DNA of 64,000 bases. It comes from Clonostachys chloroleuca (lineage: Eukaryota > Ascomycota > Sordariomycetes > Hypocreales > Bionectriaceae). Each line of letters opens with the position of its first letter. Positions within the stretch are counted from its first letter, which is position 1. The stretch is taken from contig JBANAY010000003.1 in the NCBI GenBank assembly GCA_037952775.1, positions 35,154,001-35,218,000 of the forward strand, read 5' to 3'. A program made the position numbers and the translations under genes. The notes under the pieces were generated by a model. The model made no database searches, was not told the DNA's origin, and saw nothing but the letters and a program-made list of their open reading frames with translations. Below, piece by piece: positions 43,772 through 56,100 of this stretch.

Positions 43772-45727
43772 TTGATGATTCTAAGAACCGCTCTTGCAAG
43801 CATGGCTAAAAATTCAACGTCCAGTGCCGCAACGGCGGCAAAGCGTGGACCCAAAGCTACACCACGCTCAGCCAAGCCAACGCGTCGTCGCGCGTCAGTC
43901 TCAGAAAGCGACTACGACAATGAGAGCTCACCTGACAAGGACGACGATGTCCCAAATCCAAAGAGAAGGAAGGTCGCCGGCTCAGAATCAAAAGCCCAAA
44001 AGGCCGCTCTGTATGAAAAGCTCTTTGGAAATACCGGCAGCAACGAGCAGAATGGAAGTGGTCATCACGATGGTGGAAAGTATGTCTACTGCACACTTCC
44101 TCTTCGCACTCACCCGCTCATGTATCACCGCCCACTCCTCCTTGACGCAGCGACATCGCGCAAGGCCAAGGAAGCACAAGACTCGTTATTATCATGGTTC
44201 GACAAGGTCAGCTCTGTGCGCTCCATGCCCTGGCGCAAGCCGTGGATCGACCCCAGTACTGTCGATGATCATCTCGAGCTGCGGCAGATTCTAGAGCGCC
44301 GCGCGTATGAAGTATGGATCAGCGAAATCATGCTTCAGCAGACACGGGTCGCCGTCGTCATCGACTATTGGAACCGGTGGATGGACAAATGGCCTACCAT
44401 CCACGACCTGGCTGCCGCCGCTTCAGAAGACGTGTTGGCAGCGTGGCGTGGGCTGGGGTACTACAGCCGCGCAACGAGGATTCACGAGGCTGCGAAGCTG
44501 ATCGTCGGGGATGCCGAGATGAAAGGGTTAATTCCTGAGGAAGTTGCAACGCTGGTGGCTGATGTGCCCGGCATAGGTCCGTATACCGCCGGTGCGATCT
44601 CAGCTATCGTGTTTGGAAGGGCGGAACCGTTGGTGGATGGGAATGTGCTTCGAGTGCTTAGTAGGCAGCTAGGCCTTCTGGGCAACGTCAAGTCGGACAA
44701 AACGATTATTGACGGGCTTTGGGCGGCGGCTGGTGCGCTAGTCAGAGACGTTGCCCGAGCTGGTGATGGTGACCTGGCAGGGCCACCGCCCAAGAGCGAT
44801 AGACCTGGTCGCTGGGGCCAGGCTTTGATGGAGCTGGGTAGTACCGTGTGTACGCCGAAGCCCAACTGCCCTGCGTGTCCCATCACAACCACATGCCGTG
44901 CCTATCAGGAGGGGCGGGCTATGGCGAAAGGGGAGAAGAGCAGCCCCGTCCGGAAGGACTCACCGCCAGTTATCGATATCGAGGACATGTGCACACTCTG
45001 TGAACCGATAGAGGAGGCTGGAGGTGAAGAGGAAGAGAGCGAAACTGTGGAGAAGCAGAAGAAAAAGTCTCCAGCCAAGGTTGTCGCAAAGCAAGAGTCA
45101 AAGACACAAATGAAGCTGACTGCTTTCGCATTCAAGCCAGATGCGAACTCCAGCAAGTCATTAGCAATACGAGAAAGAGAGGCCGCATCGAAACTCAGTG
45201 CAAAAGAGGACGAGATCACAGTCAGTCACGCACGCAAGTTCCCTCTGAAGGTGGTCAAGAAGGCTGTCAGAGAGGAGGCTACGCTAGTGTGTGCCATCTG
45301 GAGTCGTAAGGACCAGAAGCTGCTGATTCGGCGTCGGCCACAGACCGGACTATTGGCCGGGCTATGGGAGTTTCCGTCTCAGACCTTTGACGATAAGGAT
45401 GAGGAGGCCGGGGGAGTCAAAGCTAGAAAGGAGTTGGCACAGGCGTACGTCGGGAGCATTGCTCGGGATCAGGGGAAGAAGGCGGTGGCTAAGCATGTCC
45501 GAGAGCTGGGGAATGTACCCTGGCTATTCTCCCATCTGAAGCTAACCATGTACGTTCATCTTTTCCAGATAGAGGGAGAGGATTGCATTCCGGTAGATAG
45601 CGCGGTCGAGACTGTCGATGGTTCGATGATGAGGTGGAGTGATGATGTTGAGCAAGAGTCCATGGGAACGGGGATGAGGAAGTGCTGGTTTCTCGTTAAG
45701 GAAGTTATTGAGCAAGCGGCGATATGA
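43772..45727 (+). CDS. A/G-specific adenine DNA glycosylase (MutY/MUTYH homologue)
   Basis: An intronless frame of 651 residues. A basic, low-complexity N-terminus (PKRRK near residue 70, a likely nuclear signal) precedes the catalytic core: MPWRKPW, EIMLQQTRVAVVIDYWNRWM, AWRGLGYYSRA, the helix-hairpin-helix VPGIGPYTAGAI, and the catalytic Asp in VDGNVLRVLSR. The 4Fe-4S ligands follow as C-x5-C-x2-C-x5-C. The C-terminal part has a Nudix-like 8-oxoG recognition domain (LLIRRRPQTGLLAGLWEFP). It removes adenine mispaired with 8-oxoguanine in base-excision repair. Starts at residue 1, 2 or 11 are possible; the first residues could also direct it to mitochondria. A 71-nt GTATGT...GCAG stretch inside would break the frame and is not an intron. 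Confidence 0.93.
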   Translation: MMILRTALASMAKNSTSSAATAAKRGPKATPRSAKPTRRRASVSESDYDNESSPDKDDDVPNPKRRKVAGSESKAQKAALYEKLFGNTGSNEQNGSGHHDGGKYVYCTLPLRTHPLMYHRPLLLDAATSRKAKEAQDSLLSWFDKVSSVRSMPWRKPWIDPSTVDDHLELRQILERRAYEVWISEIMLQQTRVAVVIDYWNRWMDKWPTIHDLAAAASEDVLAAWRGLGYYSRATRIHEAAKLIVGDAEMKGLIPEEVATLVADVPGIGPYTAGAISAIVFGRAEPLVDGNVLRVLSRQLGLLGNVKSDKTIIDGLWAAAGALVRDVARAGDGDLAGPPPKSDRPGRWGQALMELGSTVCTPKPNCPACPITTTCRAYQEGRAMAKGEKSSPVRKDSPPVIDIEDMCTLCEPIEEAGGEEEESETVEKQKKKSPAKVVAKQESKTQMKLTAFAFKPDANSSKSLAIREREAASKLSAKEDEITVSHARKFPLKVVKKAVREEATLVCAIWSRKDQKLLIRRRPQTGLLAGLWEFPSQTFDDKDEEAGGVKARKELAQAYVGSIARDQGKKAVAKHVRELGNVPWLFSHLKLTMYVHLFQIEGEDCIPVDSAVETVDGSMMRWSDDVEQESMGTGMRKCWFLVKEVIEQAAI

Positions 45728-46820
45728 AATGGATCAGTAATGCCGTCTCAAGGACGAATCTCGGAGGTCGAAACTCGGGATGCTTCTTATCTCTCGAACA
45801 GGTGGATTTGCACTTAACTATGTGCCAGAGATAGGCTCGTCCATGACATACCCCGTCATCGCTGATAAGGCAGGCGGGCGTTACATGAAAGAAGTTAAGC
45901 TAGCCGCCCTCCTCATTTCCCCAGATGAACGGCGGGAGGGTGTATGCCTCTTCCTGGTCGTGTGATAAGCAACCCCAGAGGTACTTGGTGGCGACATCTC
46001 CAGGTACCTGGTCTGCCCAAAGCAATAGGAAAAGTGAAGCTGATGCGGGATGCAATCAGCTGTCCAAACATAGGCTGGACACTAGTACGGTTGGGCTGAT
46101 TCCATGCAGAATAACCGAACGGCCCGGACCAACGATGTTTTAGATTTACGCTATATCGAGGCCACAGGTGGGCGCTGATCTTTACCCAACTTGGGCAATG
46201 AACTGCATGTCCTGATCAGATCGACTTCTGGGTTAGGGCCGCACATGGTTTGACGTGTTGTGGAGGCAAGAATCAAGGCGGAACCCTGCTGGAGGCGTGG
46301 TGGATGGTGGAGTTCATCAAACAAGTCGTAAGTGATCTATATGACGCGCCGTGTTGCCGTACTGTTGTGCGAAGCGCCGTCAGGCATCATATGCAATCAA
46401 CTAGGAGATATAATCAAAGAATTGATGAAAGAATTGGTTTGAGATGAAGAAGAAAGGATGGCAGTAATAGATGGCAAGAGTAATGGTGCGCGTTACGGAA
46501 GGAGCCACAGGGTAGCTCAATTGTGGCGAAGGAGGCTGGTGAGGCGGTTGTCGCAAGCTAAACGTGGCGGCTTCCTGGAGTCAACCCCTCTTCTGTCCCA
46601 TCCCCTAAATTGCTCAATTGGGACACAGAGTTCAGGACCAGCAGCAACAACACATCGGCCAATTCGAGCCTGCTGGACACCAATTGAGTTCCAGCACTGA
46701 TCAGCCAACGTGACTATCCTTGCTACCGACCGACCTACCTATTGGCGACCGCGTGCGTTTGCGCTACGAGCCCAGTTCCTCCAACGACCGGCCCAAACGG
46801 CCACCCCCCCATCCACGACT
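45728..46820. other. Intergenic region, MutY-type 3' flank / ADF-like promoter
   Basis: 1.1 kb with only short unrelated frames. An in-frame ATG at 46710 would add 37 unlikely residues to the next gene. No repeat or RNA gene is seen. Confidence 0.45.
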
Positions 46821-47270
46821 ATGCCTCCTTCCGAACCCATTTTCGGTGATCAAGAGATACAAAGAGCCCTCGAATCGGTTCAGAGTCATAATAACCCCGA
46901 CGGCTGGTTCCTTCTATCTTCTGCCGGTGACAGAAGTAACAAATTAGTCTTATTTGCCGAAGGCAAGAATGGGCTGGACGAGCTGAAGGATAAGCTGGTG
47001 GATGACCAGGTTCTCTACGGCTACCAGCGCATCGAGTATAATAATGACACCGAGAGCAAGCGAGTCAAGTTTGTGGTGATTGTCTGGATTGGCCCGGAGG
47101 TGAAGGTGATGCGCAGAGCCCGTGTCAGCGTCGAGAAGGGCGGAGTCATCGAGAAGCTGGGCCCTCACGGCACCGTCGACGCGAGTGACAGAGGAGACAT
47201 AGTCCGTGATGATCTGGTGAAACAGCTGAGGAAGAACGGTGGCGCCGACTACAATGGTGGTCGGGGCTGA
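46821..47270 (+). CDS. ADF-H/coactosin-like actin-binding protein
   Basis: An intronless frame of 149 residues starting at ATGCCTCC, chosen because the family domain begins almost at once (EIQRALESV). Segments GWFLLSSA, LVDDQVLYGYQRIEY, KFVVIVWIGPEVKVMRRARVS and VIEKLGPHGTVDAS fit the ADF-homology fold in the coactosin-like branch, which binds F-actin. The Lys/Arg-rich helix VMRRARVSVEK corresponds to the actin-contact region. The C-terminus is Gly-rich and basic. It is likely a cytosolic cytoskeleton protein. Confidence 0.8.
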   Translation: MPPSEPIFGDQEIQRALESVQSHNNPDGWFLLSSAGDRSNKLVLFAEGKNGLDELKDKLVDDQVLYGYQRIEYNNDTESKRVKFVVIVWIGPEVKVMRRARVSVEKGGVIEKLGPHGTVDASDRGDIVRDDLVKQLRKNGGADYNGGRG

Positions 47271-49483
47271 TTCTGCTGCCCTGTGATTATTTCCATACAG
47301 CTATTCTTGGCTCGCCTCGTTTCATACTCGCTTGCCATGCAAGGTGCTATCACACATGATCGAGGATATCAAGGAAGGAAAACAGGCGATGTGGGGTGGA
47401 GAAAGGCCGCCATTGATTGACTGAGCCCCTTGGCGGCCGGGGACGAAGGAGAGCGTTTTGCAAAGATGGACTTTTTACGATGTATGGAGTGTTTGGGTGA
47501 TTTTGCTCATACGGGGCGTTTCTTGATGCAGCTGCATGGTGGAGCAGGCAGGCTTGTTGTTGGATGTTTGGTTAGACCGGCGTTATCCACACAGCGAAAA
47601 GAGTAGATTTATCGACACCAGGAACGGGACGGTGCACAGCCAGAAAATACAAATCGATAGACATAGACATGCATATGAAAAGGCTGTTCTATTGGAAATG
47701 CGACCGTGAAGAGTTGGTATCTGGCATCACGCGACGTCTTTCTCAAAGGGATGGTAAGAAAAGTCTGTTGGTTCAATGTAATTATTGGCTTGGCCCAATC
47801 AACGACGGCTTGGAATTTTTTTGCTGCGTATTACCAGAATGTCACATTGTAAATTACCCTGTCCAGATGGGAAATAGTCATCATCATGGTGCTGCCCGGA
47901 AGGGTTCCCCTGGCCCCAAGCATAAAACTGGGGACGAAGGTGGGACGTACTTCTGTACCGTATTGAAGAGGACTTGGCGATGGAAGAAAACAGCCAGGTA
48001 ACTGAGTGTACTAAACACTATGTCAGCAGAAATGTGACCCGGGCTTATCGTCGGCCGTATGGTGAAGCAGCCAATGGCCGACGACTGCCGGCTGCTCGTA
48101 GGAGGGCCGAGGCAGCTAAAATGCGGTTGCAGGTGGGTGTGTATCGCAGCTGACGGTGGAATCAATCGCACGGGAGATGCTGCAGACTAGTCTAGGCCTC
48201 GTTCCCCAGCCGAGAGTTCAGGGGGGCCCAGAACATCCAGAGATATGACATCTGACCTGGTAGGTTGTAGATAGCAGAGGAGCGGATGGGAAGCGACAGT
48301 GCGATGAGGGCAGACAGGGCTGCGCAGTCCAGGGCGTCGCGGGGTAGGGAAAGGGGACATGCAGCATGACGGCGCGCCGCATTGCATCGCATGCAGGACA
48401 GCGACACCGTCTTTCGAGCGATCGCCCAGCTGTTTCGAACATTCGGGAGGTGTTCTACGGTGGGTTCGGCCTGGGGCACTGGCGCTACCGCGGGTGTACA
48501 TCTGGAGTCTTGCGCTTGCGGGCTATTGCCTAAGGTGGGCGAAGGGCCTCGCGTAGGGGCTGTTCCATTGAGTGTTAGGCCAGCTTGGCAACGGCCTGGG
48601 GCGCTGCATTTGGACTAGGGGCCAACTCTCGGGCTGCCCGCCACAGCGCACCACCAACAGCCCAGGGCACGGCCAGTGGGAGGCTCTAGCAGCCCCAAGC
48701 ACTGACGTCGACGGCTGCGTGCCGACCCCCCATCAGATCAGCCCAAGCCAGTCCACGCATCGCGCGCTAGTCATTGGACCCCCGACACAAACTCAGCGCC
48801 AGAGTCAGCGAGCCACAGAGCGAGCCACAGCGCGTCACTGCCTGGAAGAGACTGCCAGGGCTCCCCCCTGCACTGAAGTACCTGCCATGTAGCGCTCGTG
48901 GTACCCGACTGCTGCCACCCCTCTGTCTCCCGCCTCCAGACCATCGCCGCCCACGCTGTCGGTTTGATTGGGCGGGTTCGTAATGGAAATCGGCATTCAT
49001 TAAAAAAACCCACCACAAATCCACCCCATTCTCGCCATCTTCAGATTGTCGCACCATGTGAATGGAGTTCAGGACGCTACAGCTGGCCGGAGGATAAAGC
49101 CTCAAGTCAATTTGCTGTGTGCGAGCGACCCCACAGGGGCAAAATTCCTCTTATCGGCGGTAGCTATAAACACCTGGTCGTGTGCATCCAATCCCAGCTT
49201 CGTCGCCTGGCAAGCTTCACCCATCTGATCCTTCCTTTTTATTACCCATCCGATCCCTCCTCTCTTTTCTCTTTTCTTTTTCCCTCTCCCTTCCCTCCCG
49301 TCCAGTATCCTCTCCACCTCCGCGATTCACCCCCCTCCGCATCGCAGCAACCTTAATTAGGCGGCCCTCCAGCCTTTCAACTAACGCCGTCGCCGAACGT
49401 TCGTTGGCGCGCCCGGTCGACGACCTCGCGCCCTCCCGATTTTGAACACAATCACCTCGTCCCCGCGATACCAACTGCTCACC
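47271..49483. other. 2.2-kb intergenic region with long promoter/leader of the permease
   Basis: No supported gene. A G+C-rich part at 48050-48960 is open on several frames without family features. The last 270 bp before the next start contain a strong pyrimidine tract, as in highly expressed fungal promoters. Confidence 0.5.
49246..49315 (+). promoter_or_regulatory. Pyrimidine-rich core promoter tract
   Basis: About 70 bp of almost pure C and T on the plus strand, 170-240 bp before the permease start codon. CT-rich blocks just upstream of the transcription start are typical of strongly expressed filamentous-fungal genes. Confidence 0.5.
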
Positions 49484-51451
49484 ATGTCGAGCTCATCCAA
49501 ACCCGACACCAAGTTCGATCAGCTGCCAGGAGTCGTCGACAACAATGCCGACGATGCCCTGGCCAACCTGGGCTACAAGCCCGAGTTGAGCCGCAACCGA
49601 TCTACCCTCCAGGTCGCCTTCATGTCCTTCGTCCTCGCCTCCGTCCCTTACGGTCTGGCCACCACTCTGTACTACCCTCTGGTCGGCGGCGGGCCTGTCG
49701 CCATCATCTGGGGATGGCTGGCTGTCTGTATCTGCGTCATCTGCGTCGCTGCGTCCCTCGGTGAAATCACAAGTGTCTATCCTACTGCTGGAGGTAAATC
49801 CCCCCCCAAATCGCGACAGGTTCAATGCGCCCTTGTGTGTGTGATTGCGGATGCTGATTTAGGTTTTTTCTCCCGGAATTTAGGTGTGTACTACCAGGCT
49901 TTTATGTTGGCTCCTAGTAAATGGCGCCGTGTCGCTAGTTGGATCTGCGGTTGGCTCTACGTTGTCGGTAACATCACCATTACCTTGTCCGTCAACTTCG
50001 GTACTACCCTCTTCCTTGTCGGGTGCATCAATGTGTTCGAGTCCGAGCCTGGTGTCGGTATTCTTGCTGGCGAGCCCTACCAGGTTTACCTGATCTTCCT
50101 TGGCATTACTTTGCTGTGCAATGCCATTTCCTCTCTTGGTAACAAGTGGCTGCCTTTGCTTGACGTGAGTAACCAATCGATGCCCCCAAACCTCCGCCTT
50201 TCTTGCACGACAGACCGACTGCGCTGTTTGGCGCATTAGTCGAATTGTGCAGAGCAGGCCTGCGAAATCACATGTGCTAACTCGAGCATGTCTAGACTGC
50301 CGCCATCTTCTGGACTCTGATTGGTGTTGTTGCCATGGTTGTCACGATCCTCGTTATGGCCAAAGGCGGCCGCCGTGATGCCAAATGGGTCTTCACTCAC
50401 TTCGAGAACAACTCTGGCTGGCCTGATGGATGGTCTTTCTGTGTCGGCCTGCTCCACGCCGGCTACGCCACCTCGGCCACCGGCATGATCATTTCGTACG
50501 TTGTCTACACCAATTGAGCTTCGTCTCGTGACGCAGCTGGCTAACTGATACCCAACAGCATGTGCGAAGAGGTCCAGCGTCCTTCTATCCAGGTGCCCCG
50601 TGCCATGGTCGCCACTCTGTTCATGAACACGGCCTGCGGTCTCCTCTTCCTCATCCCCATTGTTTTTGTCATGCCCGAGATTGTCGAGCTCATCAGCCTT
50701 GCCCAGCCCGTGCCCTACATCTTCAAGGTGGCCACCGGCTCCAGCGGCGGTGCCATCGGTCTTCTGACTCCTCTCATCGTCCTTGCCGTCCTTTGCGGTG
50801 TCGCCTGCACAACCGCCGCCTCCCGCTGCACCTGGGCTTTTGCCCGTGACGGTGCCATTCCCGGCGCCAAGTGGTGGATGGTGGTCAACGACAAGCTCGA
50901 TGTGCCCCTGAACGCTATGATGCTCAGCATGGTCGTCCAGCTTCTCCTCGGCCTCATCTACTTCGGCTCCACTGCCGCCTTCAACGCCTTCTCTGGTGTT
51001 GGTGTCATGTGCCTGACTGCCTCGTACGCCGCCCCCATTGCCATCAGTCTCGCCACTGGCCGCAAGCAGATCCGTGAGGGCCAGTTCTACCTCGGCCCCG
51101 TCGGTCTCGTTTGCAACGTTGTCGCTCTCGGTAAGTCCACGTCTCACTCATCTCCAGTGCTGTTTTGAAAGTGCTTCGTCTTCTCCCCACCCCGTCTTTG
51201 GTAAGAAGACGGCGATGAAAATTCTCCCTGCTCTGCTCCCCTGCGTGCCGTGACAGGACATGATGCTTACTTGTATAGCCTGGTCTTGCCTGGCCCTGCC
51301 GCTCTTCTGTATGCCTACCGTGGTGCCTGCAACTGTTGAGACCGTGAACTATGCCTCCGTCGTGTTCGTGGCTGCGATGCTCATCTCTGGTGGTTGGTAC
51401 TGGATGTGGGGATACCGCAACTATGCCGGTCCCCCAACCCACGAGGATTAG
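49484..51451 (+). CDS. Amino-acid/choline/GABA permease (APC superfamily)
   Basis: Five exons in phase: 49484-49793, 49884-50164, 50296-50495, 50559-51130 and 51279-51451, giving 511 residues. The hydrophobic profile supports about twelve membrane helices. Landmarks: SFVLASVPYGLATTLYYPL (helix 1), SLGEITSVYPTAGGVYYQ (helix 2, split by intron 1), GYATSATGMIISMCEEVQ, then PSIQVPRAMVATLF and AFARDGAIPGAKWW. These match the fungal branch that includes yeast Uga4 (GABA) and Hnm1 (choline), plasma-membrane proton symporters. The exact substrate cannot be set. Introns are 63-148 nt, the last being the longest. Confidence 0.9.
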
Positions 51452-53107
51452 ACCGAAGAAGAACGATGTCATGTGTTGCGTTGACCTGTGTGTCCTGTTG
51501 TGTCATGATGCCGTGACTTGCGCGTTTGGATATTTTGAAATGTCCTTTTTTGAATACTGAGGAGGCGGATTGAGAGATACCCGTGCGCATTGATTTGACG
51601 AGACGAATACGTGCATGTCGGCAGCATCCCTCGCCATGGTGCTGTAGATATATGTGTATATACGATTTCCCGACGACATAAAGGGAAGGAACAACTTCGA
51701 AAACAGCCGAACGAACGAACCTCGATCCTTTCGGTTTGTGGGGGTGATGTATCCTTGTGTGGATGGTCCGTGTTTCCCGAGACGCACGCGATGATACCGG
51801 GGGAGGAGATGTCATCACCGTTGAATATTACTTGACATATGGGCACAATGTTTTTGTCTGCGCTACATTATATTACCCGCCAGGGTGAACAACATCTATA
51901 AATCAAATCTCTGCATTGTATAAATACAGACAATCGACGCATGCCTGGTTAGTGATACTGGTGAATGCCGGGGAGCAATTGGGCCGTCCGATTTTGACCA
52001 ATTTTGAAGACGTAATAGGTTGAAGGGGTCGTGCAGGGGTTGGAAAATGGTAAGGGGTCTCTATACAAGGATCCATGAACATAGACTCACGCCACGATCG
52101 CCGCTCGGCATGTCAGATTTGCTGTATCATACGACCGATCCCAAGCTTCCAATTACACACCGTAATAGTGAACCTACTGAGTTCTCTTGTCTCACCTTGA
52201 CCTGGCAAGACCGACGTTCACTGGACTTTTTGCACAGAACAAGCATAGGGGCAAGAGCCTTCTATTGTCCGGTCTTGCAAGAAGACTAATCTTGACTTTC
52301 CAAACTCTGAAGACGTTTTTTCAGCGTTGTCAACAGATACTTTTGAGACATCGAAGTTACAACTACCATCTCGCATTTTTGACAATCGAATGTTTCCTGA
52401 TATCTACCGTTTTGAGACTCCAAACTTTAGTTGAAACCCGGCAGGAGGCTGCCACCCTGTTGACAGAACATGTGATTGATGACACACCGTAACTTTAGAC
52501 CTCGTCCTTTATTTGTATAGCGTTATAGAGAGAATCCCGTGATGTCGATGCACCGTGCTAGAGTTCAGACACGAAGGATCTCTCAGTGGGTGAGCAAAAT
52601 ACTCAGTCTCGATCCCTTAGAATATTCTTAAACTATTAGTTAGAAGACATGAGATATTAGATCGAAGCGGGCGTTATGACTAGACCACTTTCTACGATTA
52701 TTAGAATAAAGTGTATAAAATGTAGATGTCAACAATCATTAAGGTGTTGTTTCTTGAGCTATCCTTAACCCCTAGTAAATCTGATGTTACTAGTCATAGC
52801 CTCGCAAATAAGCAGCATCATATTCGAGGGTCTCAATCTCAATGTTACCCACTTGAATCTGTCCCGCTTCTTGGTCCTAGGCCATAGCACTAGATTCCGA
52901 ACCCGTTCCCGGGTATTTGCAATCTGTTGAGAATGCCACGGCAGCAACTGTCTGGATCACATTGACACTATCTAAGTCTTGTTCCTCTATTTCTTCATAT
53001 TCCGTATGTGAGAACATTTGGCCGTTCGAGTATCTCCATTTATTCCGCCAATCGAGGGAATGGGCACAGTGTGAGCGTCCTCCATAACCAACCACCTACG
53101 TTGATGT
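51452..53107. other. Convergent intergenic region
   Basis: 1.7 kb between the permease stop and the NLR-like stop. Short frames on both strands have no features. The distal part, 52500-52760, looks rich in A+T. Both 3' untranslated regions lie here. Confidence 0.5.
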
Positions 53108-56100
53108 TTACTCGGAACGCAGCAATGCATACATGAGGTATAAGACAAATCCTATGAATACGGCCAATCCGGTGATCTGATTGAGCAGAGGCTTGATGGA
53201 AGATGTGAGAGGGAAAGCCTTCTCGCAACTCTTTCCGGTATCTTCGGGCATGGTATTTTGGGTGGTTGTCTGAAACCCCCCAAATGCTCAAATTTTGATT
53301 TGTTCCTGTCAAATATGAAGCATGTAGATGAATTAGAGAATATGAAGATACCAGCATATTCTATATATGGAGGCGCCGAGATTGATGTGAGTTTGATAAG
53401 TATGCTGGCTGAGGGCGGGATAGAAGATGGAAGTTTATATCGTCGCAGCGCCATGGAGAGGGGTAGATGGGGCCAGGGTGAAGACCCTATATCCCAGACA
53501 ATGCTTAGCCAGTGTCTGGAAAAGCCATATATGGCTCTAGCACTGCTTATGAAATACTCTTGGCCCTTAACATTTATCGCAGGAAGAGAAGGTGCTAGTG
53601 CTTTATATATGGGAACGAGGATGTTAGCTCCAGCTTCAAATAAAAGCGAGATAATTTTGGAGGTCGTTTCCTCTGTTTTATGTGCCCAAAGGTCCGTGTC
53701 ATATGCTGGCGTCATAGCAGCAAGCAAAACATTCTCGAACCAGCCATGCAGCTTTTCATTGACGTCGACCCCAAGTTTTTGATCTAGTAAAAGTGAACAA
53801 GCTTCAATATTACCGGTGAAGGCTGCAAAGGCGAGAGCACTCCCGGGCCCCTGGGCGAAGGTGAGAGTTGGGTCTGCCCCAGCATCCAAGAGCCGCCGCC
53901 GAGCAAGAGCACTACCGGGTCCCTGGGCGAAGGTCAGAACTATTTTACCATTTTCGAACCGCTGCCGAGCAGAGCGGGGGAGGTGTCTCGATGCAAGGAC
54001 AAGAGCGTTTTCGAAGCCGTTCTTGCTGTTAGGGTCTGCACCTGCTTCGAGAAAAAGCTGAAACAGCGCTTTTCCTCGACATCTTGCTGCCGAGACGAGA
54101 GGAGAGTCGAAATGACGGACGTGGTTGGGATCTGCCCCTAAATCAAGGAGGAGCTCGCTCGCGAGTAGCCTGATTATAGTATATTTGGTATGACAAGCAC
54201 CAACCAAGGGAGAAACACCTTCAGGTGGGTTAATAGCGGCGCCAGCATGAAAGAGCTTCTTGATGGAACCTCTACCCCACTTCAAGCTTTTTGAGGCTGC
54301 AGCCTGGTATAATGGCCCTTTCTTGAACCCTTTCGGATTTGGGTTTGCTCCGGCCTTGACCAACAATGATATCAAGTCAAGGTTATTATGGAAAGCCGCC
54401 TCATTCAACAGACAATTTCCGTCGTATGGAATATAGTTGACGACTAGACCAGCCTCGAGAAGTACCTTTATTGATTCCGTCTTGATCGGGTTGGCAAAGA
54501 ACCATTCATGACCCCATATCTCGTGTTCATTGATTGCCGCACCCGAATCGAGACAATACCTGAACCAATCCGGATTAATGAGCCTTGCGGAATTTAACAG
54601 GCTACGCGTGAAGTTTCCGATGTCTGCCTTGTGCCTGACTAACATTGAGATTACATCTTTATTGGATGCATTCAAGGCGATGTCTAGTGGCGTGCATCCC
54701 TCGCTGTCCCGGGCATTAAAGTCCGCTCCATTATCGATAAGAAATGTTGCGACTTCTATCTCGGTCCATGAAGATGTTCTGGAAGGAAAGTCCCATCTTG
54801 ATGCGTCATTACCACAGACGAGATGAAGTGAGCTTCGTGTCCCTGCTTTGATATTCACCCCTTTTGCAACTAGGAATTGGCAAATATCCAAATGGCATGC
54901 TCTAGCCGCCAAGCCAATCAGAGAATAACCATTTTCATTTTGCATGTCGAGATCAATGCTTGAGTCATGTTCGTACCAATCCTCCAAAACCCTCCATAAG
55001 CCGAGTATGGCGATCCCGAAGAGAGGCGACGACGATGGCCGCAAATCACGTAAAGTCTCTCCCGCTTGTTCATCCACCCAAAGTTGATACATTCTACCAC
55101 TTTGAGTCGCTGAACCTAGGAATCGCTCCATGAGGTGCTCCAGCTGTGGCTGCTTCGTAGCTGAGCTATCGAGATAATGTTTCACGTGGTAATGCCAATT
55201 TCGACTAGCATATAAGAAGAAATAATACCCATCAGGATCGTAAGAAACTGTGGCTATTGACTTTATTCCACCAAGAAGGCTTTTAAGGCATGCTATCGCG
55301 GCATCACGATGTGGCTGGAGTTCAGACATGAGTGCTGATTCCATGTATTCTGCTGCGGATAGATGACAAAATTGCCATTGCGCTAGTTTTGGGTCATAAA
55401 ATAAGAGATTGTAGCAAGCCCCTTCGATGACTGGGATTGGCGGCGTCTCGTCAATGTCGTAGAGGCTCTCTGTTTCGTCGCCGAGCCTGAGGGCCTCTGG
55501 AAATACCGATTTCCAGGCGTAGTCGCGCCTGTTGATACTGAGAGCCCACTTGATAGCGCGTCTGCCAATTTTCCGATCGGAAGGGTTCTGTTTGTTTATC
55601 TTCTCCCAGATTCTCTCGTACGTCTCTTCGAGGGTGTCTGGCAAAGTCCGAATGCATTCTCTTATCGCCTTGTTATCCGGGTGCTTTATTCTTAAAAGCT
55701 CCTGAACCTGTAGGTTAGCCCACTGGAACATGCCGCCGCTCTTTGCAAAGAGCGTAGATTCAGCTTCTTCTCGAAGTTTTCTATTTAGACTGTTCCAGTT
55801 CGCATCGCTTGTAAGCTTTTCTCGGATAAACGACTCAATATCGTTTTGATTGTCCGTCACCCGGATCGTTATGGTTGGCTGGGACTTGAAGTATTGCTTA
55901 ATGTCGTATTCCATACGACTCGAGACAAAAACTTTTAGATTTCGGCACCGTGATAAAATCTCACTTAGACAGCCCATTAGTTGGCTTCTGCTTTTCTCGT
56001 CGCATTCATCCAGTGCATCAAGCACGATTGACGAGGATTGATAAGATGAGGCAAGCTCTACTAAAGCATCCTGGCATAGTTGTAGATCCATTTCTAGACG

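Noticed and set aside
44080..44150. GTATGT...GCAG as a 71-nt intron in the MutY-type gene
   Set aside because: Removing it shifts the frame before the conserved MPWRKPW segment, while leaving it gives an intact protein with the plausible YHRPLLLD segment.
48187..48980. Overlapping frames of 75-112 codons in a G+C-rich region
   Set aside because: No family features, several frames open at once, and the region lies upstream of the permease promoter.
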